The notes beneath the pieces were generated by a model. That model saw nothing but the letters and a program-made list of their open reading frames with translations, was not told where the DNA came from and did no database searches. DNA of 64,000 nt from Paracoccaceae bacterium (lineage in GTDB: Bacteria > Pseudomonadota > Alphaproteobacteria > Rhodobacterales > Rhodobacteraceae), in the NCBI GenBank assembly GCA_019454225.1, contig CP075370.1:1106001-1170000 (forward strand), in the 5' to 3' direction. This document shows positions 1 to 9,379 of this stretch, piece by piece (within the stretch, counting starts at the first letter, position 1; the number at the start of each line of letters is the position of its first letter). A program made the translations under genes and the position numbers.

Positions 1-42
1 CGCACCGTCGGCGCAGGCGTCGTCTCGAAAATCATCGCGTAA
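1..42 (+). CDS. tuf: Elongation factor Tu, C-terminal end only
   Basis: The first 13 codons in frame end in the peptide RTVGAGVVSKIIA followed by TAA. This is the typical last strand and tail of bacterial EF-Tu, the GTPase that delivers aminoacyl-tRNA to the ribosome. The rest of the gene lies upstream of the window. Its position directly before rpsJ is the usual order in alphaproteobacteria (str operon followed by S10 operon). The identification rests on a short peptide plus context, but both are characteristic. Confidence 0.85.
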   Translation, partial: RTVGAGVVSKIIA

Positions 43-55
43 GCAAGACAATGTG

Positions 56-76
56 GGGTGGGTGAAAAACCCACCC
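56..76 (+). terminator. Hairpin between tuf and rpsJ
   Basis: A perfect 8-bp stem (GGGTGGGT / ACCCACCC) closes a GAAAA loop. There is no T-tract, so it is a weak terminator or a leader hairpin. Its sequence also resembles REP-type palindromes of the form GGGTGGGT...ACCCACCC that are common in proteobacterial spacers. Confidence 0.5.
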
Positions 77-98
77 ACCCTGCCCAAGGACGAACAAG

Positions 99-407
99 AT
101 GCAAGGTCAGACCATCCGCATCCGGCTCAAGGCGTTCGATTATCGCGTGCTGGACGCCAGCACCGCCGAAATCGTCTCGACCGCCAAGCGCACGGGTGCC
201 ACGGTGCGGGGGCCGATCCCCCTGCCGAACAAGATCGAGAAGTTCACCGTTCTGCGCGGTCCGCACATCGACAAGAAGTCGCGCGACCAGTGGGAAATCC
301 GCACGCACAAGCGGCTTCTCGACATCGTGGACCCCACCCCGCAGACCGTGGACGCGCTGATGAAGCTCGACCTCGCCGCGGGCGTGGATGTCGAAATCAA
401 AGTGTAA
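99..407 (+). CDS. rpsJ: 30S ribosomal protein S10
   Basis: This 102-aa protein of the normal S10 length begins [19 protein letters not shown] and contains the conserved GPIPLP and RTHKRL segments. S10 sits in the head of the 30S subunit and, as NusE, takes part in transcription antitermination. It is the first gene of the S10 operon, followed after 13 bp by rplC. The start is the first ATG, downstream of a purine-rich AAGGACGAA stretch. Nothing in the sequence departs from the family. Confidence 0.97.
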   Translation: MQGQTIRIRLKAFDYRVLDASTAEIVSTAKRTGATVRGPIPLPNKIEKFTVLRGPHIDKKSRDQWEIRTHKRLLDIVDPTPQTVDALMKLDLAAGVDVEIKV

Positions 408-420
408 GGGGGGCAGGCCA

Positions 421-1143
421 ATGCGCTCCGGCGTGATCGCAAAGAAGCTGGGCATGACCCGGCTGTTCATGGCAGACGGACGGCAGGTGCCGGTGACCGT
501 TCTGCAACTCGACAACCTGCAGGTGGTGGCGCAGCGCACCGCCGAGCGTGACGGCTATACCGCCGTGCAGCTTGGCGCGGGCGCGGCCAAGGCCAAGCGC
601 ACCAGCGCGGGGATGCGTGGCCACTTCGCCAGGGCGAATGTGGAACCCAAGCGCAAGATCGCGGAGTTCCGCGTGACGCCCGACTGCCTGATCGACGTGG
701 GCGCGGAAATCACCGCCGACCACTATCTCGCGGGCCAGTTCGTGGATATCGCGGGCACCTCGATCGGCAAGGGCTTTGCCGGTGCGATGAAGCGGCACAA
801 CTTCGGCGGCCTGCGGGCCAGCCACGGCGTGTCGATCAGCCACCGGTCGCACGGGTCCACGGGCCAGTGCCAGGACCCCGGCAAGGTGTTCCGCGGCAAG
901 AAGATGGCCGGCCACCTGGGCGCCGTGCGCGTCACCACCCAGAACCTCGAGGTCGTGCGCACCGATGCGGAGCGCGGGATCATCATGGTCAAGGGCGCGG
1001 TGCCGGGCTCCAAGGGCGGCTGGGTCACGATCAAGGACGCGGTGAAGAAACCCGCCCATGCGGAAGCGCCGAAACCGGCCGCGGTCCGTGCGGCGGCGTC
1101 TGCTCCGGTCGCGGAAGTCGCGGCCGATGGGGGTGAGGCATGA
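421..1143 (+). CDS. rplC: 50S ribosomal protein L3
   Basis: This is a 240-aa L3, an early-assembly protein near the peptidyl-transferase centre. The family start [16 protein letters not shown] fixes the ATG at 421. An in-frame extension to 388 would run back into rpsJ and is not supported. The loop [12 protein letters not shown] contains the glutamine that PrmB-type enzymes methylate in this family. The last 30 or so residues form an Ala/Pro-rich tail longer than in enterobacteria, as is usual in alphaproteobacteria. The stop overlaps the rplD start by 4 bp. Confidence 0.96.
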   Translation: MRSGVIAKKLGMTRLFMADGRQVPVTVLQLDNLQVVAQRTAERDGYTAVQLGAGAAKAKRTSAGMRGHFARANVEPKRKIAEFRVTPDCLIDVGAEITADHYLAGQFVDIAGTSIGKGFAGAMKRHNFGGLRASHGVSISHRSHGSTGQCQDPGKVFRGKKMAGHLGAVRVTTQNLEVVRTDAERGIIMVKGAVPGSKGGWVTIKDAVKKPAHAEAPKPAAVRAAASAPVAEVAADGGEA

Positions 1144-1760
1144 AACTCGATGTGATCAAGCTTGACGGCGGCAAGGCCGGCGAGATCGAGCTGGACGAGG
1201 CGCTGTTCGGCCTTGAGCCGCGCGCCGATGTCCTGCACCGCGTGGTGCGCTGGCAGCGGGCCAAGGCCCAGGCCGGCACCCATTCGGTGCTGGGCAAGTC
1301 GGACGTCAGCTATTCGACCAAGAAGATCTACCGCCAGAAGGGCACCGGCGGCGCACGCCACGGGTCCAAGAAGGCGCCGATCTTCCGGCACGGCGGCGTC
1401 TACAAGGGGCCGACGCCCCGCAGCCACGAGCACGACCTGCCCAAGAAGTTCCGCGCGCTCGGCCTGCGCCACGCCCTGTCTGCCAAGGCCAAGGCGGGCG
1501 AGCTGGTGATCCTTGAAGCCGCCGCGATGGACGCGCCCAAGACCTCGGCCCTGGCCAAGGTTGCCAAGGACCTGGGCTGGAAGCGCGTGCTGGTGATCGA
1601 CGGCGCGACGGTCGACGCGAATTTCGCGCTGGCCGCGCGCAACCTCGAAACCGTGGACGTGCTGCCCTCGATCGGGGCCAACGTCTATGACATCCTGCGC
1701 CGTGATCAGCTCGTGATCACCCGCGCCGGGGTCGAAGCGCTGGAGGCGCGCCTGAAATGA
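1140..1760 (+). CDS. rplD: 50S ribosomal protein L4
   Basis: This 206-aa protein has the L4 signature [19 protein letters not shown], which is the extended loop that lines the exit tunnel. L4 binds 23S rRNA early in assembly and in enterobacteria represses its own operon. The gene overlaps rplC by ATGA and rplW by ATGA, which suggests translational coupling. Length and motifs are normal. Confidence 0.96.
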   Translation: MKLDVIKLDGGKAGEIELDEALFGLEPRADVLHRVVRWQRAKAQAGTHSVLGKSDVSYSTKKIYRQKGTGGARHGSKKAPIFRHGGVYKGPTPRSHEHDLPKKFRALGLRHALSAKAKAGELVILEAAAMDAPKTSALAKVAKDLGWKRVLVIDGATVDANFALAARNLETVDVLPSIGANVYDILRRDQLVITRAGVEALEARLK

Positions 1761-2053
1761 CCGCGAAACCGGAACATTACGACCTGATCAAGAAGCCGGT
1801 CATCACCGAAAAGGCCACCATGGCGTCCGAGTCGGGCGCGGTGGTGTTCCAGGTGGCGATGGACGCCTCGAAGCCGCAGATCAAGGAAGCGGTCGAGGCG
1901 GTGTTCGGCGTCAAGGTGAAGGCCGTGAACACGACCATCTCGAAGGGCAAGGTCAAGCGTTTCCGCGGTCGCCCCGGCGAACGGTCCGACCGCAAGAAGG
2001 CCTATGTGACGCTCGAGGAAGGCAACACGATCGACGTGTCCACTGGCCTCTGA
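1757..2053 (+). CDS. rplW: 50S ribosomal protein L23
   Basis: This 98-aa protein begins with [20 protein letters not shown] and contains [18 protein letters not shown], both typical of bacterial L23. L23 lies at the tunnel exit and is the docking site for trigger factor and SRP. The start codon overlaps the end of rplD. After it comes a 117-bp gap containing a terminator-like hairpin, unusual in the middle of the S10 operon. Confidence 0.95.
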   Translation: MTAKPEHYDLIKKPVITEKATMASESGAVVFQVAMDASKPQIKEAVEAVFGVKVKAVNTTISKGKVKRFRGRPGERSDRKKAYVTLEEGNTIDVSTGL

Positions 2054-2087
2054 GATGGCCCTCTGATAGAAGGCCGCGAATCCAGGG

Positions 2088-2119
2088 CGGCCCCGGGCGA
2101 CCGGGGCCGATGACTTTTT
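2088..2119 (+). terminator. Terminator-like hairpin between rplW and rplB
   Basis: A perfect 9-bp stem CGGCCCCGG / CCGGGGCCG closes a GCGA tetraloop (2088-2109). Five Ts follow five bases later (2115-2119). It could cause partial termination or stabilise the processed upstream mRNA. The downstream genes are essential, so full termination is unlikely without a second promoter. Confidence 0.5.
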
Positions 2120-2170
2120 GAAGGGCAACCCGGGCCGCAAGGCCCGCCAAGCAGACGGAAGACAGAAAGC

Positions 2171-3010
2171 ATGGCACTCAAGTCGTACAAACCGACGACG
2201 CCTGGCCAGCGCGGGCTGGTTCTGATCGACCGTTCGGAGCTGTGGAAAGGCCGCCCCGTCAAGGCTCTCACCGAGGGTCTGATCAAGACGGGCGGACGGA
2301 ACAACACCGGGCGCGTCACGATGTGGCACAAGGGCGGCGGGGCCAAGCGGCTCTACCGCGTTGTGGATTTCCGCCGGAACAAGTTCGACATGGCGGCGGT
2401 CGTCGAGCGCATCGAATACGATCCGAACCGCACCGCGTTCATCGCGCTGATCAAGTACGAGGATGGCGAGCTTGCCTATATCCTCGCGCCGCAGCGTCTG
2501 GCCGTGGGCGACAGCGTGATCGCCGGCGCCAAGACCGACGTGAAGCCCGGCAACGCGATGCCGTTCTCGGGCATGCCGATCGGCACGATCGTCCACAACG
2601 TCGAGATGAAGCCCGGCAAGGGCGGCCAGATCGCCCGCGCGGCGGGCACCTATGCCCAGTTCGTCGGCCGTGACGGCGGCTATGCGCAGATCCGGCTGTC
2701 GTCGGGCGAACTGCGGATGGTGCGCCAGGAATGCATGGCGACCATCGGCGCGGTGTCGAACCCCGACAACTCGAACCAGAACCTCGGCAAGGCGGGTCGC
2801 CGCCGGCACATGGGCATCCGCCCGACGGTGCGCGGCGTCGCGATGAACCCGATCGACCACCCCCACGGCGGCGGCGAAGGCCGCACCTCGGGCGGCCGTC
2901 ACCCGGTCACCCCGTGGGGCAAGGGCACCAAGGGCAACAAGACCCGCAAGAACAAGGCGTCGGACAATCTGATCGTCCGCTCGCGGCACGCCAAGAAGAA
3001 GGGGCGCTGA
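2171..3010 (+). CDS. rplB: 50S ribosomal protein L2
   Basis: This 279-aa protein begins [15 protein letters not shown] and carries the invariant C-terminal region [21 protein letters not shown], whose histidine lies close to the peptidyl-transferase centre. L2 is needed for subunit association. The start is the first in-frame ATG after a purine-rich GGAAGACAGAAAGC stretch. It is followed after 3 bp by rpsS. Confidence 0.97.
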   Translation: MALKSYKPTTPGQRGLVLIDRSELWKGRPVKALTEGLIKTGGRNNTGRVTMWHKGGGAKRLYRVVDFRRNKFDMAAVVERIEYDPNRTAFIALIKYEDGELAYILAPQRLAVGDSVIAGAKTDVKPGNAMPFSGMPIGTIVHNVEMKPGKGGQIARAAGTYAQFVGRDGGYAQIRLSSGELRMVRQECMATIGAVSNPDNSNQNLGKAGRRRHMGIRPTVRGVAMNPIDHPHGGGEGRTSGGRHPVTPWGKGTKGNKTRKNKASDNLIVRSRHAKKKGR

Positions 3011-3013
3011 TCC

Positions 3014-3292
3014 ATGGCACGTTCTATCTGGAAAGGCCCCTTCGTCGACGGCTACGTCCTGAAGAAGGCCGAGAAGGCGCGCGAGGGCGGCCGGAACGAG
3101 GTGATCAAGATCTGGTCGCGCCGGTCCACCATCCTGCCGCAGTTCGTCGGCCTGACCTTCGCGGTCTACAACGGCAAGAAGCATATCCCCGTGGCGGTGA
3201 CCGAGGACATGATCGGTCAGAAGTTCGGTGAGTATTCGCCGACACGCACCTACTACGGCCATGCCGCCGACAAGAAAGCGAAAAGGAAGTAA
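3014..3292 (+). CDS. rpsS: 30S ribosomal protein S19
   Basis: This 92-aa protein begins [20 protein letters not shown] and contains [14 protein letters not shown] and GHKGEF-like [13 protein letters not shown] segments of S19. S19 forms a complex with S13 in the 30S head near the A site. It has standard length and lies in the expected order between rplB and rplV with 3-bp spacers. Confidence 0.97.
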   Translation: MARSIWKGPFVDGYVLKKAEKAREGGRNEVIKIWSRRSTILPQFVGLTFAVYNGKKHIPVAVTEDMIGQKFGEYSPTRTYYGHAADKKAKRK

Positions 3293-3295
3293 GCC

Positions 3296-3676
3296 ATGGG
3301 CAAGGACAAGAATCCCCGCCGCGTGGCGGACAACGAGGCGATGGCCAAGACGCGGATGCTGAAGACCAGCCCGCAGAAGCTGAACCTCGTCGCGGCGCTG
3401 ATCCGCGGCAAGAAGGTCGACAAGGCGATGGCCGACCTCACCTTCTCGAAGAAGCGGATCGCGCACGACGTGCTGAAATGCCTTCAGTCGGCCGTGGCCA
3501 ATGCCGAGAACAACCATGGTCTCGACGTTGACGAGCTGGTGGTGGCAGAGGCCTGGTGCGGCAAGAACATCACGCTCAAGCGGGGCCGCCCGCGGGCGCG
3601 CGGCCGCTTCGGCAAGATCATGAAACCGTTCAGCGAAATCACCATCAAGGTGCGTCAGAAAGCGGAGACCGCGTAA
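3296..3676 (+). CDS. rplV: 50S ribosomal protein L22
   Basis: This 126-aa protein has the L22 features [23 protein letters not shown] near the N-terminus (described here by its core SPQKLNLVA) and a C-terminal beta hairpin ending [13 protein letters not shown] that extends into the exit tunnel. About 14 extra N-terminal residues precede the usual family start, as is common in Rhodobacterales. The TAA stop overlaps the rpsC ATG by one base (TAATG). Confidence 0.96.
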   Translation: MGKDKNPRRVADNEAMAKTRMLKTSPQKLNLVAALIRGKKVDKAMADLTFSKKRIAHDVLKCLQSAVANAENNHGLDVDELVVAEAWCGKNITLKRGRPRARGRFGKIMKPFSEITIKVRQKAETA

Positions 3677-4392
3677 TGGGACAGAAGGTCAACCCCATCG
3701 GGATGCGCCTGCAGGTCAACCGCACCTGGGACAGCCGCTGGTTCGCCGACAGCAAGGACTACGGCAACCTGCTTCTGGAAGATCTCCGCATGCGCGAGTT
3801 CATCCACAAGGAAGCCAAGCAGGCCGGCGTGTCGAAGGTGATCATCGAGCGGCCGCACAAGAAGTGCCGCGTGACGATCCATGCCGCCCGTCCGGGTGTC
3901 ATCATCGGCAAGAAGGGCGCCGACATCGAAGGGCTCCGCAAGAAGCTGACGGCCTTCACCAAGTCGGAACTGCACCTGAACATCGTCGAGATTCGCAAGC
4001 CCGAGCTTGACGCGCAGCTTGTCGCCGAAAGCATCGCCCAGCAGATGGAGCGCCGGGTGTCCTTCCGCCGCGCCATGAAGCGCGGCGTGCAGAACGCGAT
4101 GCGCATGGGTGCCCTCGGCATCCGGGTGAACGTGTCGGGCCGCCTTGGCGGTGCCGAGATCGCGCGCACCGAATGGTATCGGGAAGGCCGCGTGCCTCTG
4201 CACACCCTGCGCGCCGACATCGACTATGCGCTGGACGAGGCGGAAACGCCCTACGGCATCATCGGCGTCAAGGTCTGGATCTTCAAGGGCGAGATCCTTG
4301 AGCATGATCCGCAGGCCCACGACCGCCGCCTGTCCGAAGCCCAGGATGGCCCCGCTCCGCGCGGTGCCCGCCGCGACCGCGAACGCGCGTAA
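3676..4392 (+). CDS. rpsC: 30S ribosomal protein S3
   Basis: This 238-aa protein begins [20 protein letters not shown], which fixes the start at 3676. A KH domain with the [14 protein letters not shown] loop lies at about residues 75-90, and the S3 C-terminal domain with [14 protein letters not shown] follows. S3 is at the mRNA entry of the 30S subunit. The gene is coupled to rplV by a one-base overlap and followed by rplP after 12 bp. Confidence 0.97.
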   Translation: MGQKVNPIGMRLQVNRTWDSRWFADSKDYGNLLLEDLRMREFIHKEAKQAGVSKVIIERPHKKCRVTIHAARPGVIIGKKGADIEGLRKKLTAFTKSELHLNIVEIRKPELDAQLVAESIAQQMERRVSFRRAMKRGVQNAMRMGALGIRVNVSGRLGGAEIARTEWYREGRVPLHTLRADIDYALDEAETPYGIIGVKVWIFKGEILEHDPQAHDRRLSEAQDGPAPRGARRDRERA

Positions 4393-4404
4393 CGGAGAGA
4401 GAAG

Positions 4405-4818
4405 ATGCTGCAACCCAAACGGACCAAGTTCCGCAAACAGCACAAGGGCCGCATCCACGGCGAGGCGAAGGGCGGCTTCATGCTGAACTTCGGCACCTTC
4501 GGCCTGAAGGCGACCGAGCCCGAGCGTGTGACCGCGCGGCAGATCGAGGCGGCCCGCCGCGCGATCACCCGCCACATGAAGCGCCAGGGCCGCGTCTGGA
4601 TCCGGGTGTTCCCGGATGTCCCGGTCTCGTCCAAACCCACCGAGGTGCGGATGGGCAAGGGCAAGGGCTCGGTCGACTACTGGGCGGCCAAGGTGAAACC
4701 GGGCCGCATCATGTTCGAGATCGACGGCGTCGCCGAACCGATCGCGCGCGAGGCGCTGCGCCTGGGTGCGATGAAGCTTCCGGTGACCACGCGCGTCGTG
4801 CAGCGCGAAGACTGGTAA
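4405..4818 (+). CDS. rplP: 50S ribosomal protein L16
   Basis: This 137-aa protein begins [19 protein letters not shown] and contains [19 protein letters not shown], both diagnostic for L16, which contacts the A-site tRNA. A GGAGAGAGAAG ribosome-binding site precedes the ATG. In most bacteria rpmC follows directly. Here a strong hairpin and a reverse-strand gene separate them by 1.1 kb. Confidence 0.97.
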   Translation: MLQPKRTKFRKQHKGRIHGEAKGGFMLNFGTFGLKATEPERVTARQIEAARRAITRHMKRQGRVWIRVFPDVPVSSKPTEVRMGKGKGSVDYWAAKVKPGRIMFEIDGVAEPIAREALRLGAMKLPVTTRVVQREDW

Positions 4819-4851
4819 GAAGGACTTTCAGTTCTCTGTCTATTACAGCGT

Positions 4852-4882
4852 GCCGCCCCGCCGGACCTTCCGGCGGGGCGGC
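4852..4882. terminator. Strong hairpin after rplP, shared by two convergent genes
   Basis: A perfect 13-bp GC-rich stem GCCGCCCCGCCGG / CCGGCGGGGCGGC closes a five-base loop (ACCTT). It lies between the stop of rplP (+) and the stop of the reverse-strand methyltransferase. A symmetric stem here would serve as a bidirectional terminator, although neither side has a long T-tract. Confidence 0.65.
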
Positions 4883-4905
4883 TGCGTTTGGACGCCAAGC
4901 ACAGT

Positions 4906-5616
4906 TCATGTGCGCAGTTCGACTATCAGCAATTTGCAGCGGTCAGCCTTGCGCGGATAGACCTCGCGCGTCAGGAAACGCTGCGACACGTCAAGGTAGT
5001 CGCAGATCAGATCGGCGCGGGCGTCGGTGACGACGTCATCAAACACCATCACGCAACCGGGAGCCGCCTGCGAGGCAAGTTTGGGCAGGTGCCGATGAAT
5101 TTCGGCTTCGTCATGCGTGGCGTCGCAGAAGATCATCCCGTACTTCCGCGACAGCGGGCAGTCGAGGAAATCGCCCCGGATGATGTTCGTGGCGTATTTC
5201 AGAAGGCCGTTGTTCTTGAGGTTCTGGATCAGAACGGCAATCGTTCCGCCGGGATGATAGACGGCTTCGACGACCCGGCCGCTATCCTTGGCGATGTTGA
5301 ACTTTTCGTTGAAGCGTTCCTGCCACTCGGCGGCGGTCGTGATGCCGAAGTCGATCAGGTCGTACTTCGCGCGCGGGGCCCCCGCAGCCTCGCGGGCCTG
5401 AAGGCCCGCGGCAATCGCGCTCGAGGAACGACCAAGCCAGGGGCCCACCTCCAGAACGTCGCCCGAGGAGTTCCGGGCCGTGTTGTAGAGAACAGTCAGG
5501 TCCTTGGCCGACATCCAGCCATTCGGATAGCCCATCGGCAGTTTGGGCAATACGCCTTCATAGCTGCTTGTGCGGATAGCGTTTGCGGAGGTGTCAATCG
5601 GGACTGCAATATTCAT
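4906..5616 (-). CDS. Class I SAM-dependent methyltransferase (Methyltransf_24-like)
   Basis: This 236-aa protein contains GDVLEVGPWLGRSSSAIAAG at about residues 53-72, a glycine-rich SAM-binding motif I of the class I Rossmann methyltransferases. Further on are YDLIDFG, an acidic segment GMIFCDATHDEAEIHRHLP (motif IV-like, with DATH), and VMVFDDVVTD. This pattern matches the Methyltransf_24/cephalosporin-hydroxylase-like group that often acts on sugars or small molecules. No substrate can be assigned. The gene is on the reverse strand inside the ribosomal cluster between rplP and rpmC, so it is not part of that transcript. The ATG at 5616 gives the full conserved length. Confidence 0.8.
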   Translation of the reverse strand: MNIAVPIDTSANAIRTSSYEGVLPKLPMGYPNGWMSAKDLTVLYNTARNSSGDVLEVGPWLGRSSSAIAAGLQAREAAGAPRAKYDLIDFGITTAAEWQERFNEKFNIAKDSGRVVEAVYHPGGTIAVLIQNLKNNGLLKYATNIIRGDFLDCPLSRKYGMIFCDATHDEAEIHRHLPKLASQAAPGCVMVFDDVVTDARADLICDYLDVSQRFLTREVYPRKADRCKLLIVELRT

Positions 5617-5964
5617 GGGGTTGCCTGCTCATGGGATGCACCGGTCTTTGCCGGTCTTGGTTGCCTCATGGAAAACCTTGCCCGAGCTGTGAGGTACGAA
5701 GAATTCTTTCCGGGCGGCGGCACCGACAAAAGCGGTCAGGTGTTGCGTTTGGGCCGCGGCAGGCCGACAAGGCGGGCCGCCGCCGCCGCCGCCGCGCCGG
5801 CGCTTGCGCAACTTTCCCTTGTCGCGGCTTGGCTCATCCTGTAATGGGACGCATCCTGCGATTCCGGGTGACTGGAATTGCGGGTTCATCATTGATCCAC
5901 CGGGTTCAGTGTTACCCCGCGCATCTGCTGGGGCACTTCGGTGATTGTGGAAGGAAGAATGGCG
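5617..5964. other. 348-bp spacer between methyltransferase and rpmC
   Basis: No convincing gene is seen. The stretch must hold the promoter of the leftward methyltransferase, and probably one for the rightward rpmC-led ribosomal genes, because the upstream transcript meets the hairpin at 4852. A short run of GCC repeats lies near 5777-5797. I could not pick out a well-spaced -35/-10 pair with confidence. Confidence 0.6.
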
Positions 5965-6171
5965 ATGGACGCCAAGGAACTGCGCGACAAGACGCCGGAC
6001 CAGCTGCGCGACAGCCTGGTCGCGCTGAAGAAGGAAGCGTTCAACCTGCGCTTCCAGCAGGCCACCAGCCAGCTTGAGAACACCGCCCGCATGCGCGCCG
6101 TGCGCCGCGACGTGGCGCGCATCAAGACCGTGCTGAACGAAAAGGCGGCTGCCGCCGCCCAAGCGAACTGA
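5965..6171 (+). CDS. rpmC: 50S ribosomal protein L29
   Basis: This 68-aa protein, [20 protein letters not shown] onward, has the L29 core [19 protein letters not shown]. The ATG at 5965 is preferred over one two codons upstream because the AAGGAAG ribosome-binding site (5951-5957) is then at normal distance. L29 sits beside L23 at the tunnel exit. It begins the second block of the cluster (rpmC-rpsQ), 1.1 kb from rplP. Confidence 0.95.
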   Translation: MDAKELRDKTPDQLRDSLVALKKEAFNLRFQQATSQLENTARMRAVRRDVARIKTVLNEKAAAAAQAN

Positions 6172-6181
6172 GGAGCGAGAC

Positions 6182-6424
6182 ATGCCCAAGCGCATCCTGC
6201 AAGGCACCGTGACCTCGGACAAGAACGAACAGACGATCACCGTCCTGGTCGAGCGTCGGTTCAAGCATCCGCTGCTGCAAAAGACCGTGCGGAAGTCCAA
6301 GAAATACCGGGCGCATGACCCGATGAACCAGTTCAAGGTGGGTGACGTTGTCCGTATCGAGGAATGCGCGCCCATCTCGAAGACGAAACGCTGGCACGTG
6401 GTGACCGAGACGGCGCAAGCCTGA
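6182..6424 (+). CDS. rpsQ: 30S ribosomal protein S17
   Basis: This 80-aa protein begins [20 protein letters not shown] and has the OB-fold core [19 protein letters not shown] and the family end [11 protein letters not shown]17 binds 16S rRNA in 30S assembly. It follows rpmC by 10 bp with a GAGGAG-type ribosome-binding site. Confidence 0.96.
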   Translation: MPKRILQGTVTSDKNEQTITVLVERRFKHPLLQKTVRKSKKYRAHDPMNQFKVGDVVRIEECAPISKTKRWHVVTETAQA

Positions 6425-6485
6425 CCGACACTGCTGCCAGTCTAACGAAACCCCGGGGCCCAGCCCCGAAGGTCGGGAGACTGAA

Positions 6486-6854
6486 ATGATCCAGATGCAG
6501 ACCAATCTGGATGTCGCTGACAACTCCGGCGCGCGCCGGGTGCAGTGCATCAAGGTTCTGGGCGGGTCGCACCGCCGCTATGCCTCGGTCGGCGACATCA
6601 TCGTGGTGTCGGTGAAAGAGGCGATTCCGAAGGGCAAGGTGAAGAAGGGCGACGTCCACAAGGCCGTCGTCGTCCGCACCGCCAAGGAAGTCCGTCGCGA
6701 GGATGGCACCGCCATCCGGTTCGACCGCAACGCCGCCGTGATCCTGAACAAGCAGATGGAGCCCGTGGGCACCCGCATCTTCGGGCCGGTGGTGCGCGAA
6801 CTGCGCGCGAAGAACTTCATGAAGATCATCTCGCTGGCGCCGGAGGTGCTCTGA
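6486..6854 (+). CDS. rplN: 50S ribosomal protein L14
   Basis: This 122-aa protein of exact family length starts [20 protein letters not shown] and contains the L14 segments [20 protein letters not shown] and [16 protein letters not shown]14 is on the subunit interface. The TGA stop overlaps the next ATG (TGATG), coupling it to rplX. Confidence 0.97.
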   Translation: MIQMQTNLDVADNSGARRVQCIKVLGGSHRRYASVGDIIVVSVKEAIPKGKVKKGDVHKAVVVRTAKEVRREDGTAIRFDRNAAVILNKQMEPVGTRIFGPVVRELRAKNFMKIISLAPEVL

Positions 6855-7159
6855 TGGCCGCGAAACTCAAGAAGGGCGACAAGGTCGTCGTGCTGACCGG
6901 CAAGGACAAGGGCAAGACCGGCGAGATCGCCACCGTCATGCCCAAGGACAACAAGGCCGTCGTCGAAGGCATCAACATCGCCATCCGCCACACCAAGCAG
7001 TCGGCGTCGTCACAGGGCGGCCGCGTGGCCAAGGCCATGCCGATCGACCTGTCGAATCTCGCCATCGTTGACGCCAACGGCAAGGCCACCCGCGTCGGCT
7101 TCCGCATGGAAGGCGACAAGAAGGTGCGCTACGCCAAATCCACCGGGGAGGCGATCTGA
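6854..7159 (+). CDS. rplX: 50S ribosomal protein L24
   Basis: This 101-aa protein begins [20 protein letters not shown], the KOW-motif start of L24, which initiates 50S assembly. The ATG at 6854 overlaps the stop of rplN by one base. A longer in-frame extension back into rplN is rejected. Its own TGA overlaps the rplE ATG in the same way. Confidence 0.96.
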   Translation: MAAKLKKGDKVVVLTGKDKGKTGEIATVMPKDNKAVVEGINIAIRHTKQSASSQGGRVAKAMPIDLSNLAIVDANGKATRVGFRMEGDKKVRYAKSTGEAI

Positions 7160-7719
7160 TGCTCGACGAAAGCACCTACACGCCACGGATGAAGGCCGCC
7201 TACAAGGCGACGATCCGCCCGGCGATGAAGACCGAGTTCTCGTACAAGAACGACATGATGATCCCGCGTCTGGACAAGATCGTGATCAACATGGGCGTGG
7301 GCGAGGCGGTCAAGGACACCAAGAAGGTCAAGGCCGCGGCCGAGCAGCTGACGCTGATCGCCGGCCAGAAGGCCGTGGTGACCCATGCGAAGAAGTCGAT
7401 CGCGGGCTTCCGCGTCCGCGAGCAGATGCCGCTGGGCTGCAAGGTCACGCTGCGCGGCGACCGGATGTACGAATTCCTGGACCGCCTGATCTCGATCGCG
7501 CTGCCCCGCGTCCGCGACTTCCGCGGCGTCAAGGCCACCTCCTTCGACGGCCGGGGCAACTATGCCATGGGCCTGAAGGAACAGATCGTGTTCCCCGAAA
7601 TCGACTTCGACAAGGTCGATGACGTGCTGGGCATGGACATCATCATCTGCACCACCGCCAAGACGGATGCCGAAGCCAAGGCGCTGTTGAAGCACTTCAA
7701 CATGCCCTTCACGGCCTGA
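7159..7719 (+). CDS. rplE: 50S ribosomal protein L5
   Basis: This 186-aa protein contains the L5 segments [27 protein letters not shown] and [18 protein letters not shown]5 binds 5S rRNA and contacts the P-site tRNA. It is coupled to rplX by a one-base overlap and followed by rpsN after 16 bp with a GGGAGGAGAG ribosome-binding site. Confidence 0.97.
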   Translation: MLDESTYTPRMKAAYKATIRPAMKTEFSYKNDMMIPRLDKIVINMGVGEAVKDTKKVKAAAEQLTLIAGQKAVVTHAKKSIAGFRVREQMPLGCKVTLRGDRMYEFLDRLISIALPRVRDFRGVKATSFDGRGNYAMGLKEQIVFPEIDFDKVDDVLGMDIIICTTAKTDAEAKALLKHFNMPFTA

Positions 7720-7735
7720 GCGGGAGGAGAGAGAC

Positions 7736-8041
7736 ATGGCAAAGAAATCCATGGTGAACCGCGAAGTGAAGCGTGCCAAGCTGGTCAAGCAGCACGCCGC
7801 CAAGCGGGCAAGCCTCAAGTCGGTCATCTACGATCAGACAAGGCCGATGGAAGAGCGGTTCAAGGCCACTCTGAAACTGGCTGGCCTGCCGCGCAATTCG
7901 TCGGCGACGCGCATCCACAACCGGTGCCAGCTGACGGGCCGCCCGCACGCCTATTACCGCAAACTCAAGCTCAGCCGCATCATGCTGCGTGAACTGGCCT
8001 CGTTCGGCCAGATCCCCGGCATGGTGAAGTCGAGCTGGTAA
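7736..8041 (+). CDS. rpsN: 30S ribosomal protein S14
   Basis: This 101-aa protein, [20 protein letters not shown] onward, is the long zinc-free form of S14. It lacks the CxxC pairs of the short zinc type and ends in the conserved [19 protein letters not shown] region. S14 is a 30S head protein. No zinc-dependent paralogue is visible in the window. Confidence 0.96.
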   Translation: MAKKSMVNREVKRAKLVKQHAAKRASLKSVIYDQTRPMEERFKATLKLAGLPRNSSATRIHNRCQLTGRPHAYYRKLKLSRIMLRELASFGQIPGMVKSSW

Positions 8042-8053
8042 GGAGGGCAGGAT

Positions 8054-8452
8054 ATGTCTGTGAACGATCCTCTCGGCGATATGCTGACCCGCATCCGCAA
8101 CGCGCAGATGCGCGGCAAGTCCACCGTCGCCACGCCGGCGTCGAAGCTGCGGGCCTGGGTGCTGGATGTGCTGGCCGACGAAGGCTACATCCGCGGCTAT
8201 GAGCGCAAGGAAACCGAGAACGGCCAGGGCGAACTGGTCATCTCGCTGAAATACTTCGAGGGCACGCCGGTCATCCGCACGATCCAGCGCGTCTCCAAGC
8301 CCGGGCGCCGTGTCTACATGGGCGTGAAGGAAATCCCGCAGGTCCGCAACGGCCTCGGCGTTTCCATCGTGTCCACGCCCAAGGGTGTCATGTCCGATGC
8401 ACATGCGCGCGCTGCCAATGTTGGCGGCGAAGTGCTGTGCACCGTGTTCTGA
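8054..8452 (+). CDS. rpsH: 30S ribosomal protein S8
   Basis: This 132-aa protein begins [19 protein letters not shown] and has the S8 C-terminal motif [20 protein letters not shown] (usual form STS/P-KG-V/I-M). S8 binds the central domain of 16S rRNA and represses the spc operon in enterobacteria. Spacing and ribosome-binding site (AGGAGGGCAG) are normal. Confidence 0.97.
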   Translation: MSVNDPLGDMLTRIRNAQMRGKSTVATPASKLRAWVLDVLADEGYIRGYERKETENGQGELVISLKYFEGTPVIRTIQRVSKPGRRVYMGVKEIPQVRNGLGVSIVSTPKGVMSDAHARAANVGGEVLCTVF

Positions 8453-8462
8453 GGAGGGTGCA

Positions 8463-8996
8463 ATGTCTCGTATCGGCAAGAAACCCGTCCCGCTGTCCAA
8501 GGGCGTGACCGCCACGATCTCGGGTCAGACGATCGAGGTGAAGGGTCCGAAAGGCACCCGCAGCTTCACCGCGACCGACGACGTGACGCTGACCATCGAC
8601 GAGGGCGCGGTGAAGGTCGCGCCGCGCGGTACGTCCAAGCGCGCGCGCCAGCAATGGGGCCTCGCCCGGTCGATGGTGAACAACCTCGTCACCGGCGTGA
8701 CCAGCGGCTTCCGCAAGGAACTGGAAATCCAGGGCGTCGGCTATCGCGCCGCGGTGGCCGGTAACGTCCTGAAACTCTCGCTCGGCTACAGCCACGAGGT
8801 GAATTTCGAAGTGCCGAAGGGGGTCACCGTGACCTCGCCGAAGCAGACCGAGATCGTCGTGGAAGGCATTGACGAACAGCTCGTCGGCCAGGTCGCCGCG
8901 AACATCCGCGAGTGGCGCCAGCCCGAGCCCTACAAGGGCAAGGGCATCCGCTACAAGGGCGAGTTCATCTTCCGCAAGGAAGGCAAGAAGAAGTAA
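8463..8996 (+). CDS. rplF: 50S ribosomal protein L6
   Basis: This 177-aa protein begins [19 protein letters not shown] and ends in the L6 signature [21 protein letters not shown]6 lies near the factor-binding site. The ATG at 8463 follows a GAGGAGGG ribosome-binding site. An in-frame extension into rpsH is not needed. Confidence 0.97.
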   Translation: MSRIGKKPVPLSKGVTATISGQTIEVKGPKGTRSFTATDDVTLTIDEGAVKVAPRGTSKRARQQWGLARSMVNNLVTGVTSGFRKELEIQGVGYRAAVAGNVLKLSLGYSHEVNFEVPKGVTVTSPKQTEIVVEGIDEQLVGQVAANIREWRQPEPYKGKGIRYKGEFIFRKEGKKK

Positions 8997-9007
8997 GGAT
9001 CGGGAAC

Positions 9008-9367
9008 ATGGCAAACACGAAACGAGAGCTGTTCCTGAAACGCCGCCTGCGGGTGCGGAACAAGCTCAAGGCAATGTCGGCGGGCCGTCTGCGCCTGTCG
9101 GTGCATCGCTCGTCCAAGAACATCAGCGTCCAGCTGATCGACGACGCGCAGGGCGTGACGGTGGCTGCGGCCTCGACCCTCGAAAAGGGCCTGGGCTTCT
9201 ACGGCAAGAACAACGTCGAAGCCTCGGCCAAGGTCGGCGCGACGATCGCAGAGCGTGCAAGGAAGGCGGGCGTCGAAACCTGCTATTTCGACCGCGGTGG
9301 TTTCCTCTTTCACGGCAAGATCAAGGCTTTGGCCGATGCTGCCCGTGAAGGCGGCCTGAAGTTCTGA
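9008..9367 (+). CDS. rplR: 50S ribosomal protein L18
   Basis: This 119-aa protein, [20 protein letters not shown] onward, has the L18 core [19 protein letters not shown] and the C-terminal [20 protein letters not shown]18 binds 5S rRNA with L5. Start chosen at 9008 by family alignment. The upstream ribosome-binding site is AAGGATCGGG. Confidence 0.96.
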   Translation: MANTKRELFLKRRLRVRNKLKAMSAGRLRLSVHRSSKNISVQLIDDAQGVTVAAASTLEKGLGFYGKNNVEASAKVGATIAERARKAGVETCYFDRGGFLFHGKIKALADAAREGGLKF

Positions 9368-9379
9368 GGAGTGTGACAG

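Noticed and set aside
1706-3517. Long reverse-strand open frame opposite rplW-rplV
   Set aside because: It is antisense to certain ribosomal genes and has low-complexity His/Arg/Ala composition typical of high-GC shadow frames.
5777-5797. GCC trinucleotide run as a functional repeat
   Set aside because: Such short runs arise readily in high-GC spacers and no further structure surrounds them.
4888-5844. Forward open frame opposite the methyltransferase
   Set aside because: The reverse strand carries clear SAM-binding motifs. The forward frame has no recognisable domain.
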